Shown: piece after piece, positions 46,969-55,754 of the stretch
How the letters are laid out: every line of letters begins with the position of its first letter
How positions within the stretch are numbered: the first letter of the stretch is position 1
NCBI RefSeq assembly: GCF_000176155.1
Contig: NZ_ACZO01000007.1
Span: forward strand, 62,001-126,000
Source of the DNA: Vibrio metschnikovii CIP 69.14
GTDB taxonomy: Bacteria; Pseudomonadota; Gammaproteobacteria; Enterobacterales; Vibrionaceae
Reading direction: 5' to 3'
Length of the DNA stretch: 64,000 nt
Position numbers and translations under genes: made by a program
The notes under the pieces: model-generated
What the model was told of the DNA's origin: nothing
The model's database searches: none
Seen by the model: the letters and a program-made list of their open reading frames with translations, nothing else

Positions 46969-47850
46969 ATGTATCAACATTTGCCACGCCAACGTATCGG
47001 GTTGTATGAAAAAGCGCTCCCCAATCATTTCCGTTGGGAAGAAAAGCTCGCCACAACGAAAGATCTGGGGTTTGATTTTTTAGAGATATCTGTTGATGAG
47101 TCGGATGAACGTCGTCAACGCTTAGACTGGGATGATGCAACCATCTATCAGCTACGAAGATGGTGTGAGCAATACCAAATCCCGCTGCAATCGATGTGCC
47201 TAAGTGCACACCGCAAGTTTCCTTTTGGCTCGTCAGACCCCGCCATTAGAGAGCAAGCTATTTTGCACATGGAGAAAGCGATTACCTTAGCTTACAAACT
47301 GGGCATTCGTACCATTCAACTCGCTGGCTATGATGTCTATTACGAACCCGCTAATGAAGAAACTCATCAACGCTTCATTGAAGGCATGCAGCTTGCCGCC
47401 AAACTGGCCGAGCGTGCTGGCGTGATGCTGGCGGTGGAGATCATGGATACCCGCTACCTTAATTCACTCAGCAAGTTCGAAATTCTCAAGCGGCAAGTGC
47501 CCTCACCCTATTTTATGGCGTATCCAGATGTAGGCAACATTTCAGGTTGGAACTACGATGTGTGCACAGAATTGACCTTAGCCATGCCACACATCACGCA
47601 AATCCATCTTAAAGATACCTATTGTGTCACCCCAAACTACGCTGGCCAATTTCGAGATTTAGTGATTGGAGAAGGAGAGGTTAATTTCGACGCCATTTTC
47701 CAAACCTTGAAAAAGACACACTGCGTTGCTCCGCTGGTGATTGAGATGTGGGCACAAAATGAATATTGGCAGCGCGACATTCGTACCGCTCAACAGCGAT
47801 TAAACCAAGCGTGTGACGCCGCAGATTTACCTCGTTTATTTAACCTATAG
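46969..47850 (+). CDS. ulaE: L-xylulose-5-phosphate 3-epimerase (UlaE)
   Basis: A 293-residue TIM-barrel epimerase that makes L-ribulose 5-phosphate for UlaF. Family segments: IGLYEKALPNHFRWEEKL, LGFDFLEISVDESDERRQRLDW, SMCLSAHRKFPFGS, IQLAGYDVYYEPANEET, VEIMDTRYLNSLSKF and IHLKDTYCV. Start at ATG behind TAGGAGGCCGT, eight bases after ulaD; the frame is open six codons upstream but without a site. Last gene of the ula operon. Confidence 0.95.
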   Translation: MYQHLPRQRIGLYEKALPNHFRWEEKLATTKDLGFDFLEISVDESDERRQRLDWDDATIYQLRRWCEQYQIPLQSMCLSAHRKFPFGSSDPAIREQAILHMEKAITLAYKLGIRTIQLAGYDVYYEPANEETHQRFIEGMQLAAKLAERAGVMLAVEIMDTRYLNSLSKFEILKRQVPSPYFMAYPDVGNISGWNYDVCTELTLAMPHITQIHLKDTYCVTPNYAGQFRDLVIGEGEVNFDAIFQTLKKTHCVAPLVIEMWAQNEYWQRDIRTAQQRLNQACDAADLPRLFNL

Positions 47851-47920
47851 CTCGTTTATTCAATCGATAAATCGTGCTCCGATGCATCTTTTATGCATTA
47901 TTTATCCTGAACTTGGATAT

Positions 47921-47957
47921 GGCCGCGCCCGCTCCCCCGTCAGCGCGGTCTCTTTTC
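47921..47957 (+). terminator. Terminator of the ula operon
   Basis: A GC-rich stem GGCCGCGC/GCGCGGTC (one G-U pair) with a 14-nt loop, followed by TCTTTTCTT. It lies 70 bases past ulaE. Confidence 0.8.
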
Positions 47958-48038
47958 TTGGCAAATATTGACATCGCCAACACAATCGCGCAGAGTTGCC
48001 TCTTGATAACGCCCCGATGCATAACACTCTGAGAACCA

Positions 48039-48461
48039 ATGAAATTACTTCACTTACAACTCTTCTGGTATGAAAAGCATCACACCCTTTTAGAAATGGA
48101 AGCGCTCCCCACACTGACGCCAACCCAAGAACAAGCGCTGATAGAGTGGGTCAAATGTCGACGCAAAATATTAAGCTTTGAGGCCCACCAGCATACTTGG
48201 GTAAAAGTGAATGTAGACGGTTTTTCTTCTGCCTTGCATTTAAAGCCGAATGGCACGTTGGTCGAACGAGATCTGTTTGGTGAAAAAACACTGCAAGGAT
48301 TATGGAAAGTCATCGACGGTTTGTTATTTATCAAAGTGATCAGCGGTGAATTTATTGTCGAATATCAGATTGTTGGCCATAACGAACACAGCATTCACTG
48401 CGGTATTGAGTACATCAACGGTCGAGTCAGTACCTACAGCAAATTTATTCAAACAACATAA
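48039..48461 (+). CDS. Hypothetical protein, 140 residues
   Basis: I do not recognise this protein. It starts at ATG 5 bases after GAGA (MKLLHLQLFWYEKHHTLLEM), is soluble with no signal peptide or membrane segment, and is rich in beta-prone residues after residue 45 (TWVKVNVDGFSSALHLKPNG, GEFIVEYQIVGHNEHSIHC). It stands alone between the ula terminator and the converging iron-transporter genes. Codon use looks like its neighbours. It is probably a real gene; no function is proposed. Confidence 0.6.
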   Translation: MKLLHLQLFWYEKHHTLLEMEALPTLTPTQEQALIEWVKCRRKILSFEAHQHTWVKVNVDGFSSALHLKPNGTLVERDLFGEKTLQGLWKVIDGLLFIKVISGEFIVEYQIVGHNEHSIHCGIEYINGRVSTYSKFIQTT

Positions 48462-48515
48462 TTCAAATACGAGCCAAGGTTTATTCTCACAACAATCCCA
48501 GAAGATCAAAACTTT

Positions 48516-49283
48516 CTATGCCGAACGTCGAGTACGAACAAAAGGAACCCCTTTATCATCGACCAGTACATCTGCATCCACCTGATACAGTTGATATATC
48601 AATTCGGAAGTCAAGAGATCTTGCGGTTTCCCTTGAGCTAACAACTGCCCTTGTTTCATCACTAAAAGATTATCTGCATATTGCGCGGCAAGATTAAGAT
48701 CATGCAACACCATAATCGTAGTGTATTGATGCTGACGAGTTTGCTCAACCAAATGCTCAAGCAACACATGTTGATGGTGTAAATCGAGCGCACTGACAGG
48801 TTCATCCAGCATTAAGATGGAAGGATTACGCATCAATGCTTGAGCAAACAAGATCATCTGGCACTGCCCTCCACTTAAGGTTCTGACATCTCGATGCGCC
48901 AAATGACGTAAACCTAAACGAGAGAGGATCGACAAGCCATCATTCAACATCCTATCATCAATGCGCATACTCAAGGCATCCAAACGCCCAAGCAATATCA
49001 CTTCAATCACCGACAAGTTGACATCAAGATGAATATCTTGTGGCATGTAACCAAACTGTTGACGCCATTGCGCAAGATGGTGCTTATTGAGTATCTGTTG
49101 ATGAAAACGGATCTCACCTTCTTGCCATCGTATATCACCAAACAAGGTTTTGAGTAAGGTACTTTTTCCTGTACCGTTAGGACCAAGAATTGCCGTTACT
49201 TGACCCGGTTGCAATGAAAAACTGACCCCATCCGCCAAGACTAAATCACCAAATCGAACATGAAGATTGTTAACCTGTAACAT
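48516..49283 (-). CDS. Iron/siderophore ABC transporter ATPase (FecE type)
   Basis: A 255-residue ATPase of the FecE/FepC/BtuD class. Walker A LGPNGTGKSTLLK near 35, Q-loop GYMPQDIHLDVN, signature TLSGGQCQ, Walker B ILMLDEPVSALD and the H-loop VLHDLNLAAQYA. The signature SGGQCQ differs from the usual SGGQRQ at one residue. Start at ATG (MLQVNNLHV), one base after the permease stop; the longer open frame overlaps the permease. With the upstream permease it forms the energised half of a metal-chelate importer. Confidence 0.93.
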   Translation of the reverse strand: MLQVNNLHVRFGDLVLADGVSFSLQPGQVTAILGPNGTGKSTLLKTLFGDIRWQEGEIRFHQQILNKHHLAQWRQQFGYMPQDIHLDVNLSVIEVILLGRLDALSMRIDDRMLNDGLSILSRLGLRHLAHRDVRTLSGGQCQMILFAQALMRNPSILMLDEPVSALDLHHQHVLLEHLVEQTRQHQYTTIMVLHDLNLAAQYADNLLVMKQGQLLAQGKPQDLLTSELIYQLYQVDADVLVDDKGVPFVRTRRSA

Positions 49284-49284
49284 A

Positions 49285-50337
49285 TTAACGCGCCTTGCCA
49301 ATAATGAGCCAAAAGAAAAAGGGCACTCCAACAATGGCAGTAACAATACCAATTGGGAAAAGTGCTCCTGGAACAATTACTTTCGATAATACAGAGGCGG
49401 TAGAGAGTAAAAATGCGCCAATTAAAAAGGATAAGGGAAGAAAGAAACGTTGATCCTCACCGACCAAAATCTTAGCGATATTGGGAGCGACAATACCAAT
49501 AAACCCAATAATACCGACGAAACTGGTCACCGTTGCCGTCATCAGTGCAACGAGAAATAATGTTTTTAACCTGAGCCTAACAATATTCACTCCGAGGCTT
49601 TTTGCCCGCTCTTCCCCTAAACGCAATGCCGTTAACTTCCAAGCATCTTTTAGTAACAGTACAACACTCAAACTGACCACGACAGCGATGATCATCAAGT
49701 TATTCCACGTTGCTTTCGATAAGCTGCCAAACAACCAAAACAAAATTTGCTGGCTTAGCTCCGGTGAAGAGATGAACTGCACTAATGAAAGTAAAGATTG
49801 AAATAAAAACAGCAAAGCTATGCCTGCTAAAATCAATTGCCCAGACCCAATATGACGTACAGAAGCAAGAGCAAAGAGAAAGCAAGCAGAAAGCATACAA
49901 CACACAAAAGCACCCAAGGGAACCGCAAAATGGCTCTCTATGCCTAGCGAACCAACATAAAGCACTAAAGCGGCACCAAATCCAGCTGCGGCAGCCATTC
50001 CCAACGTATAAGGGCTCGCCATTGAATTATTCAACAACGTTTGCATTTCTGCACCGCCGACCCCAAGCGATCCACCTACGAAGATAGCCATTAATGCAAT
50101 AGGCAATCGTAAATTTTTGACAATCACTTGTGTCGAAGCATCAACCTGAAAAGGAAGCCCGATCCATTCCAATAATGCATGCAGTACCGAGGTCACATCG
50201 ATCATCGAGGGACCGGTCATAATATCTAGAATAAAGGAAGCAATCAGCAATAAGCCGAAGCCAAATAACATCCAACTACGGCGACGTTCACTTTCTCGCT
50301 GTGTCATAACAGCATCTTGTAATGTATCAGAGATCAT
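49285..50337 (-). CDS. Iron/siderophore ABC transporter permease (FecCD family)
   Basis: A 350-residue permease with about ten membrane segments. FecCD motifs visible: LRLPIALMAIFVGGSLGVGGAEMQTLLNNSMASPYTLG near the N-terminus, GWLFGS-type (ILFWLFGSLSK) mid-protein and FVGIIGFIGIVAPNIAKILVGED near the C-terminus. Only one permease gene is present, so it is likely a homodimer as in BtuC or HmuU. No good ribosome site precedes ATG, but a small ORF ends 6 bases upstream and may couple translation. The imported chelate is not known. Confidence 0.93.
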   Translation of the reverse strand: MISDTLQDAVMTQRESERRRSWMLFGFGLLLIASFILDIMTGPSMIDVTSVLHALLEWIGLPFQVDASTQVIVKNLRLPIALMAIFVGGSLGVGGAEMQTLLNNSMASPYTLGMAAAAGFGAALVLYVGSLGIESHFAVPLGAFVCCMLSACFLFALASVRHIGSGQLILAGIALLFLFQSLLSLVQFISSPELSQQILFWLFGSLSKATWNNLMIIAVVVSLSVVLLLKDAWKLTALRLGEERAKSLGVNIVRLRLKTLFLVALMTATVTSFVGIIGFIGIVAPNIAKILVGEDQRFFLPLSFLIGAFLLSTASVLSKVIVPGALFPIGIVTAIVGVPFFFWLIIGKAR

Positions 50338-50343
50338 TTTTTA

Positions 50344-50490
50344 TTAATCCAGTTTTTCGTAGCCAAAACAACTCGTTGAGAAGAAATTCAATGGCAACCT
50401 GACAACACCCTCGAGCATTTTTAGTTTTGCAGTGATCAAACCTGATGCTGAGATAATGGTAAAAGAGGTGAGCAAAGTCTTTCTTTTCAT
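50344..50490 (-). CDS. Small ORF upstream of the FecCD permease, 48 residues
   Basis: Translating 50490 down to 50344 gives MKRKTLLTSFTIISASGLIT, then AKLKMLEGVVRLPLNFFSTS and a short tail ending YEKLD. The start has a lysine/arginine-rich head and a hydrophobic stretch, like an export signal or membrane anchor. It ends 6 bases before the permease, which lacks its own clear ribosome site. It could be a leader that couples translation, a small membrane protein, or chance. The ribosome site (GAG...AAG) is weak. Confidence 0.35.
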   Translation of the reverse strand: MKRKTLLTSFTIISASGLITAKLKMLEGVVRLPLNFFSTSCFGYEKLD

Positions 50491-50613
50491 TCTTATTTTC
50501 TCGAACACGCCTGTATATGCGTGACTCGTACCAGCATTGAATCAGCGCGCATTATGCGGCCTTGGCCGCGAATACTACCATTCAATAAATAATAATTACC
50601 ACATATTGAGTAT

Positions 50614-50644
50614 CTAAATAATAACTATTTGCATAATTATTTAG
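50614..50644. promoter_or_regulatory. AT-rich palindrome, possible Fur site
   Basis: CTAAATAAT and ATTATTTAG form a perfect 9-bp inverted repeat around 13 bases, in the gap between the permease and the divergent binding-protein gene. AT content and position suit a Fur-type operator, but it does not fit the GATAAT-based consensus closely. The 50338-50724 gap otherwise holds the 48-codon ORF. Confidence 0.4.
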
Positions 50645-50724
50645 TTTATTCTTATAATCATGTCAATGGTCCGGCGCATTCAAGCGCCAAATATGCATTT
50701 AATAGCAAATGAAGAGTTTATCGT

Positions 50725-51811
50725 ATGTACAAAAAATTCCTGATCATGGCTGCAATGGCTTTTAGCACCACAGCTCTCTCAGCAATGACTACCGTTACTG
50801 ATGTATTAGAAAGGCAAGTTACCTTTAACGCTCCCGCTCAACGCGTTATTGTTGGGTTTTACCCTGAAGACTATATGGCTATTGGTACAGAAGCGGCCTA
50901 TGACAACGTCGTTGGTATGTCAAAATACATCTGGCAAGCTCGGCCAGCCAACTGGGAGATGTATGTTAACCATCGTCCCTCACTGGATGATATCCCTGAA
51001 ATTGGCCGAGTAGATACCAATTCATTTTCGATAGAAAAAGTGATCAGCCTAAACCCTGACCTTATCCTATTAGCCGATTGGCAATATAAAGCCTTGAGCA
51101 CAGAAGTCTCTCGCCTTGAAGCAATGGGGGATTCCTATTGTGGTTGTCGATTATAATGCTCAAACGGTAGAACGGCATGTAAAAAGCACCCAACTGATTG
51201 GCACCATCACGGGGCAAGAAAGACGGGCTGAAGCCATTGCGAATGAATATCAGGAAAGTGTCGAGAAGATAACTCAACGACTGGCTGCGGCAAATAAACC
51301 TCAACCAAAAATCTATACCGAATATGGTGCAAGCGGTGTAAATGAAGTGGGCTACACCTTTGGTAAAAATATGTGGGGAGCTATCTCAACCATGGCGGGT
51401 GGCGATAATATTTCAGCCCCTTATGTCGAATGGTGGGGAAAACTTAACCCTGAACAAATTATTGCCAGCAACCCCGATGTGATTGTTATTACAGGGTATG
51501 AATCCGGCACTGCCAGCAATGCAATGCTCATAGGGCAAGACGTCGCCGAAGAAACGGCAAAACAACGGCTAGTGGGCTTTAAACAGCGGCTGGGTTGGTC
51601 TTCCATTAATGCAGTAAAAAATAACCGAATGTATGCCGCCTATCATGGCGCATGTCGAACCATTATGGATGGCGCAATGATTCAGTTTTATGCCAAGGCG
51701 CTCTACCCTGATGTCTTTACTGATCTCAACCCCGAGCAAGCCTATCTGGATTTCTATCAAAAATATTTGCCAGTTACCCCTAAAGGCACCTTTGTTGCTC
51801 AGCTCCCTTAA
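50725..51811 (+). pseudogene. Iron/siderophore periplasmic binding protein, one-base frameshift
   Basis: A periplasmic binding protein of the FecB/BtuF class. The first frame gives a signal peptide (MYKKFLIMAAMAFSTTALSA), then VTDVLERQVTFNAPAQRVIVG and LNPDLILLADWQY, and ends at RLEAMG followed by off-frame residues. The second frame carries on with IPIVVVDYNAQTVERHV to a normal C-terminus. Deleting one G from the GGGGG at 51126-51130 joins them as EAMGIPIVVVD and gives a 361-residue protein. It is the missing receptor for the ABC permease and ATPase on the other strand. Both halves are otherwise undamaged, so the lesion is recent, a sequencing error or a variable run. Confidence 0.85.
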
Positions 51812-52123
51812 TCCTTTGCCATTGAGCTCAACGCTCTCGTTGGGCTCGATGCTTATCGATTCATCATTCTCATTTTCCTGTAAACTTTTTCATTATTCAC
51901 AACCTATTAATTGCTTCACTTTTCATCTTCGCTAACGAACTAAACACAAACCTCATCATATGTAGATTCCCGCGCTATGATAAAAATGCTAAAATACTCA
52001 ACATAAGAGCTGCTGTAATTATGGTTAGTTTGGTATGGCGATCCAATCAAACTCATCGATTGTTGTGATGCCCACCTGATACCTCACCAGCTAAAACCAA
52101 AAAACGAAAGGCTACAAACTCAA
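51812..52123. other. Gene-free gap with hairpin after the binding-protein gene
   Basis: 312 bases. An imperfect 13-bp stem (ATTGAGCTCAACG/CGTTGGGCTCGAT, two G-U pairs) with loop CTCT at 51821-51850 lies 10 bases past the stop and may terminate transcription, though a T run is missing. The remainder would hold the promoter of the GTPase gene. No other feature seen. Confidence 0.5.
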
Positions 52124-53068
52124 ATGGTTAACAATAAAATTCAATGGTTTCCGGGCCACATGCACAAGGCTCGTAAAGAGATTGAAGAAGCAATTCCGCA
52201 AATTGATGTAATTATCGAGGTGCTCGATGCGCGTATTCCTTACAGTAGTGAAAACCCACTGATTTCTCAGCTCCGCGGCGATAAACCTTGTATTAAAGTA
52301 CTCAATAAGCGTGATTTAGCCGATCCTGAAATGACCGAGTTGTGGATTGCTCATTTAGAGCAAGAGCAAGGGGTGAAAGCAATGGCCATCACCACCGCTA
52401 ATCCTCAAGAAGTCCATCGGATTTTAGAATTGTGCCGTAAGATGGTCCCTCATCGTGAAGAAGTGGGTAAAAATGTTCGCACTATGATCATGGGGATCCC
52501 CAACGTTGGTAAATCGACCATCATTAATACCTTAGCTGGTCGAGCGATAGCCCAAACCGGTAACCAGCCGGCGGTGACACGTCGTCAACAACGGATCAAT
52601 TTACAAAATGGTGTCGTGCTGTCTGATACGCCTGGTATTTTGTGGCCTAAAGTTGAAAACCCTCACAGTGGATTTCGTCTTGCTGCGACTGGCGCGATTA
52701 AAGATACCGCGATGGAATATGAGGATGTGGCTTTTTATACTGTCGAGTATCTTGCCAAACATTATGCCGATAATCTTATTGCACGCTATCAAGTTGATGG
52801 CACACCTGGATCGGATGTGGAATGGATGGAAGCCATTGGCCAAAAGCGTGGTGCTCTTCGCGCTGGTGGGCGAGTGGATTTGCATAAAGCATCGGAAATT
52901 CTCTTGCATGAACTTCGCCAAGGGGTACTGGGTAAAATTACGTTAGAACGCCCAGACATGATCCCTAATGAGTTAATCGAAGTCGAACAAGAAGAAATCC
53001 GTAAAACGGAAGAAAAAGCGAAAATTAAAGAAGAACGCCGTAAACGTTATCTACGTAATAAGCGCTAA
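52124..53068 (+). CDS. Ribosome-biogenesis GTPase, YlqF/RbgA family
   Basis: A 314-residue circularly permuted GTPase. The motif order is permuted as expected: G4 NKRDLAD (about 60), then G1 GIPNVGKSTIINTLAG (about 126), switch region TRRQQ and G3 DTPGILWPK (about 170). N-terminal IQWFPGHMHKARKEI is the family hallmark. In Bacillus RbgA assembles the 50S subunit; many gammaproteobacteria carry this homologue. The C-terminus is very lysine/arginine rich (KTEEKAKIKEERRKRYLR), suited to RNA binding. Single gene with its own terminator. Confidence 0.93.
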   Translation: MVNNKIQWFPGHMHKARKEIEEAIPQIDVIIEVLDARIPYSSENPLISQLRGDKPCIKVLNKRDLADPEMTELWIAHLEQEQGVKAMAITTANPQEVHRILELCRKMVPHREEVGKNVRTMIMGIPNVGKSTIINTLAGRAIAQTGNQPAVTRRQQRINLQNGVVLSDTPGILWPKVENPHSGFRLAATGAIKDTAMEYEDVAFYTVEYLAKHYADNLIARYQVDGTPGSDVEWMEAIGQKRGALRAGGRVDLHKASEILLHELRQGVLGKITLERPDMIPNELIEVEQEEIRKTEEKAKIKEERRKRYLRNKR

Positions 53069-53093
53069 CACTCACTTCAGAACTTCTTGCATT

Positions 53094-53130
53094 AAAAAGT
53101 CACAGCGTCACTTATGGTTGTGACTTTTTT
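53094..53130 (+). terminator. Terminator after the YlqF-type GTPase
   Basis: An 11-bp stem (AAAAAGTCACA/TGTGACTTTTT) with a T run at 53125-53130, 25 bases past the stop. Confidence 0.9.
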
Positions 53131-53365
53131 GTTCTTGCCTCTTATACATCAACACTTCGACTCTCAACATCCTGTGTACACAATACATAAACGTACATTC
53201 CAAGACACACCACTGAGTGACAAATCCAATCATGATTAGTAGGCTATCGGGGATCTGAGATGAACACCTCTCTTTAATAAACAACCGCCCGATAATTATC
53301 TGCGGAACCTAATCACCAATTTATCATCATACATTCATGCTCTTATATCATTCACGGAACCTAAC

Positions 53366-54493
53366 ATGAACAAACGCTGGATTGCAGTCGCCATTGTATT
53401 AATGGCTGGCGGTTATTGGGGTAGCGCTCATTTATCAAAACCCAAAGCATCACTACCGACCTTAACGGCACAATTAGGCCAAATTGAAAAACAAGCCATC
53501 GCTGTGGGACAAATCGTTCCGGCTCACTCAGTCTCAATTAAATCACAAATTGAAGGTATTGTTGGTGAGATATTCCACCATGTTGGTGCGCATGTGAATG
53601 CGGGAACACCATTAATTAAAATCACCCCTAACCCAACTCCGCAGGCACTGACCGAAGCAACCACGATGTTAATGCAAAGTGAAGCCAGTTTAGAGTCAGC
53701 AAAACAAAACGTTACCAATTTAGAACGTCTGGTTAAACAGAATATTATTCCTAAAAACTACGGCGACTACATTCAAGCTCAAGCCGATTTGAAATCAAAA
53801 TTGGCCGATGTGGTACAAAAACGCCAAAACTTAGAATTAATCCGTAGCGGCGAGGCCTCAATTGGTGATGCTAAATTAACCTCAACCCTTACCGCTCCGA
53901 TCGATGGCACTATTTTAAATTTAAAAGTAGAGGTGGGTGAGCCGATCATCTCTACGGCCTCTAGCCAAGCCGCGACTGAACTGATGTCGATTGCAGATAT
54001 GAAGAATATGATTTTTAAAGGCAGCGTCAGTGAACACGATGCGGCACAACTCGCGGTTGGGATGCCTGTCACTGTGATACTCGCCCCCTTTCCAACCCTA
54101 AATATCGAGGGCGTGTTAAGCAAAGTCGCTGTGCAATCTGAAAAACTCAATAACACCAGTTCGAGCAATAACACGGGGTTTGATAATGGCTTTGAAGTCG
54201 AAATTAGCCAGCTCAACTTTCCAGAGGATATCACCCTTCGCTCCGGCTTTTCAGCCACCGCTCATATCATCTTAGAGAAAGTAGAGAATGTGGTGACGGT
54301 ACCGGAGCGCGCATTACGCTTTCAAGGTAACCAAGCCGAAGTCTTAATTGCTGATGATTCAGAACATGGATTCACTGCACAGCCGGTAACATTAGGGTTA
54401 TCCGATGGCATCAATGTGCAAATTATCTCTGGGCTTGAAAACCAACAAACGATTGTTGATAACAGTATGCTAGGTCATTCTTATGCCAACTAA
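53366..54493 (+). CDS. MacA/HlyD-family periplasmic adaptor of an export system
   Basis: A 375-residue membrane-fusion protein. One N-terminal anchor (about 5-23, WIAVAIVLMAGGYWGSAHL), a lipoyl half-motif (IKSQIEGIVGEIFHHVGAHVNAGTPLIKI), an alpha-hairpin coiled coil (about 90-155), the returning lipoyl segment (TLTAPIDGTILNLKVEVGEPI) and beta-barrel domains. It would link the inner-membrane FtsX permeases to the TolC-type channel in the next genes. Ribosome site GGAACCTAAC is modest and is part of a repeated CGGAACCTAA. First gene of a five-gene operon. Confidence 0.92.
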   Translation: MNKRWIAVAIVLMAGGYWGSAHLSKPKASLPTLTAQLGQIEKQAIAVGQIVPAHSVSIKSQIEGIVGEIFHHVGAHVNAGTPLIKITPNPTPQALTEATTMLMQSEASLESAKQNVTNLERLVKQNIIPKNYGDYIQAQADLKSKLADVVQKRQNLELIRSGEASIGDAKLTSTLTAPIDGTILNLKVEVGEPIISTASSQAATELMSIADMKNMIFKGSVSEHDAAQLAVGMPVTVILAPFPTLNIEGVLSKVAVQSEKLNNTSSSNNTGFDNGFEVEISQLNFPEDITLRSGFSATAHIILEKVENVVTVPERALRFQGNQAEVLIADDSEHGFTAQPVTLGLSDGINVQIISGLENQQTIVDNSMLGHSYAN

Positions 54494-55754
54494 TGCCTTG
54501 ATCAATTTTACCCGTTATGGATTATTAGCACTTGCGATCAGTCAGCCCGCTTTTGCTATTACGTTAGAACAAGCTTGGCAAGCGGCAAAAACCGCTGATC
54601 CAACCTACATGCAGGCGCAAATCCAATCACAAATTAGTCAAACTGACGTTGCCACTGCCACTAGCGTATTACGCCCATCGCTGAATATCACGGCGCAAAC
54701 CAGTTGGAACCAAGATGGTGACAACCAAAGGGGTTATGGCGCCACATTAAGTCAAACCCTTTGGGATAGCTCTGCTTGGTCTGCGCTTGATCAGTATCAA
54801 GCTCACTATGTCGCTACGCAACTGCGGGCAAAAGCGGAATACAATAGCCTCGCCGCACGTCTACTAACCGCTTATCTTGAATTGGCCAGCGCCCAAGGTG
54901 ATCTCACTCTTGCTCAAGAGAAATGGCGAGAAGGCGCACAGTTACTGCATGTGACCGAGCAACGCTATCTGGCCGGTAAAATTCGCGCCACAGAGTTAGA
55001 AGATATGCGCGCTAACCATGTTGATGAGCAAGCAGCTTTACTCGCCGCACAATCGGCTCTTGCTAGCAAACAATATGCGTTAACGGCACTCATTAATCAG
55101 CCAGTTGATAAAATCCATGAAATCAATACGCAGGTATCAGAGCAGCCCACTTTACCTTTTGCGACTGAACAACAATGGATTAAGCTTGCCAAAGACAACA
55201 GTCCGACCTTGTTAGCCAGCATACAAGAGTTAACTGCGGCTCAATTTGCACATGACGCCGCTAAAGCCAAATATTACCCGACGCTATCAGGTAGCGTGTC
55301 CTATCAAAGTACTGATCAAGGTCGTGATGGTGATTTGAATGCAGGGCTGACGCTCAGCGTGCCTATCGATTTAAATGGAGCGACACGTTCTAGTGTGGAT
55401 CGCGCTCAACTCACTATCTTAAACAACAAGCAAGCGGTGAGAAAAGTCGAGATTGACATTCAACAAGAAATTCAAACTCGCTTTCATCAACTGCAATTGG
55501 AATGGCAACGGATTGAAATTGCCCAGCAACAAGTGCTGGCGCGACAAACCGCGCTGGAAAGTAAACAAGCGGTCTATAACGCTGGCATGACAGAAGCCTC
55601 TGAGGTGATCACCGCTCATAATGCGCTGTTTAATAGCAAACATACCTTACAAACCCGTCTGTACGACTACTGGTATCATCGTATTGCTTTACTAAAAACA
55701 GTGGGCAAATTGGATGATGAGAATATCGCGTTAATCGCACGAGTGCTGCAGTAA
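54483..55754 (+). CDS. TolC-family outer-membrane efflux channel
   Basis: A 423-residue outer-membrane factor with a signal peptide (about 1-25, ending PAFA) and two repeats of the TolC type: ITLEQAWQAAKTADPTYMQAQ at the start and a matching second half from DNSPTLLASIQELTAAQFA. It is rich in alanine, glutamine and leucine heptads expected for the periplasmic alpha-barrel. It overlaps the adaptor gene by 11 bases and its stop overlaps the next start (TAATG). It is dedicated to this operon, not the housekeeping tolC. Confidence 0.92.
   Translation: MPTNALINFTRYGLLALAISQPAFAITLEQAWQAAKTADPTYMQAQIQSQISQTDVATATSVLRPSLNITAQTSWNQDGDNQRGYGATLSQTLWDSSAWSALDQYQAHYVATQLRAKAEYNSLAARLLTAYLELASAQGDLTLAQEKWREGAQLLHVTEQRYLAGKIRATELEDMRANHVDEQAALLAAQSALASKQYALTALINQPVDKIHEINTQVSEQPTLPFATEQQWIKLAKDNSPTLLASIQELTAAQFAHDAAKAKYYPTLSGSVSYQSTDQGRDGDLNAGLTLSVPIDLNGATRSSVDRAQLTILNNKQAVRKVEIDIQQEIQTRFHQLQLEWQRIEIAQQQVLARQTALESKQAVYNAGMTEASEVITAHNALFNSKHTLQTRLYDYWYHRIALLKTVGKLDDENIALIARVLQ

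Noticed and set aside
46542..47009. 155-residue plus-strand frame overlapping ulaD
   Set aside because: Out-of-frame shadow of ulaD, which has the complete active-site motif.
53291..53302. GATAATTATC palindrome as a Fur box
   Set aside because: Too short and in front of an export operon with no iron link; likely chance in AT-rich DNA.
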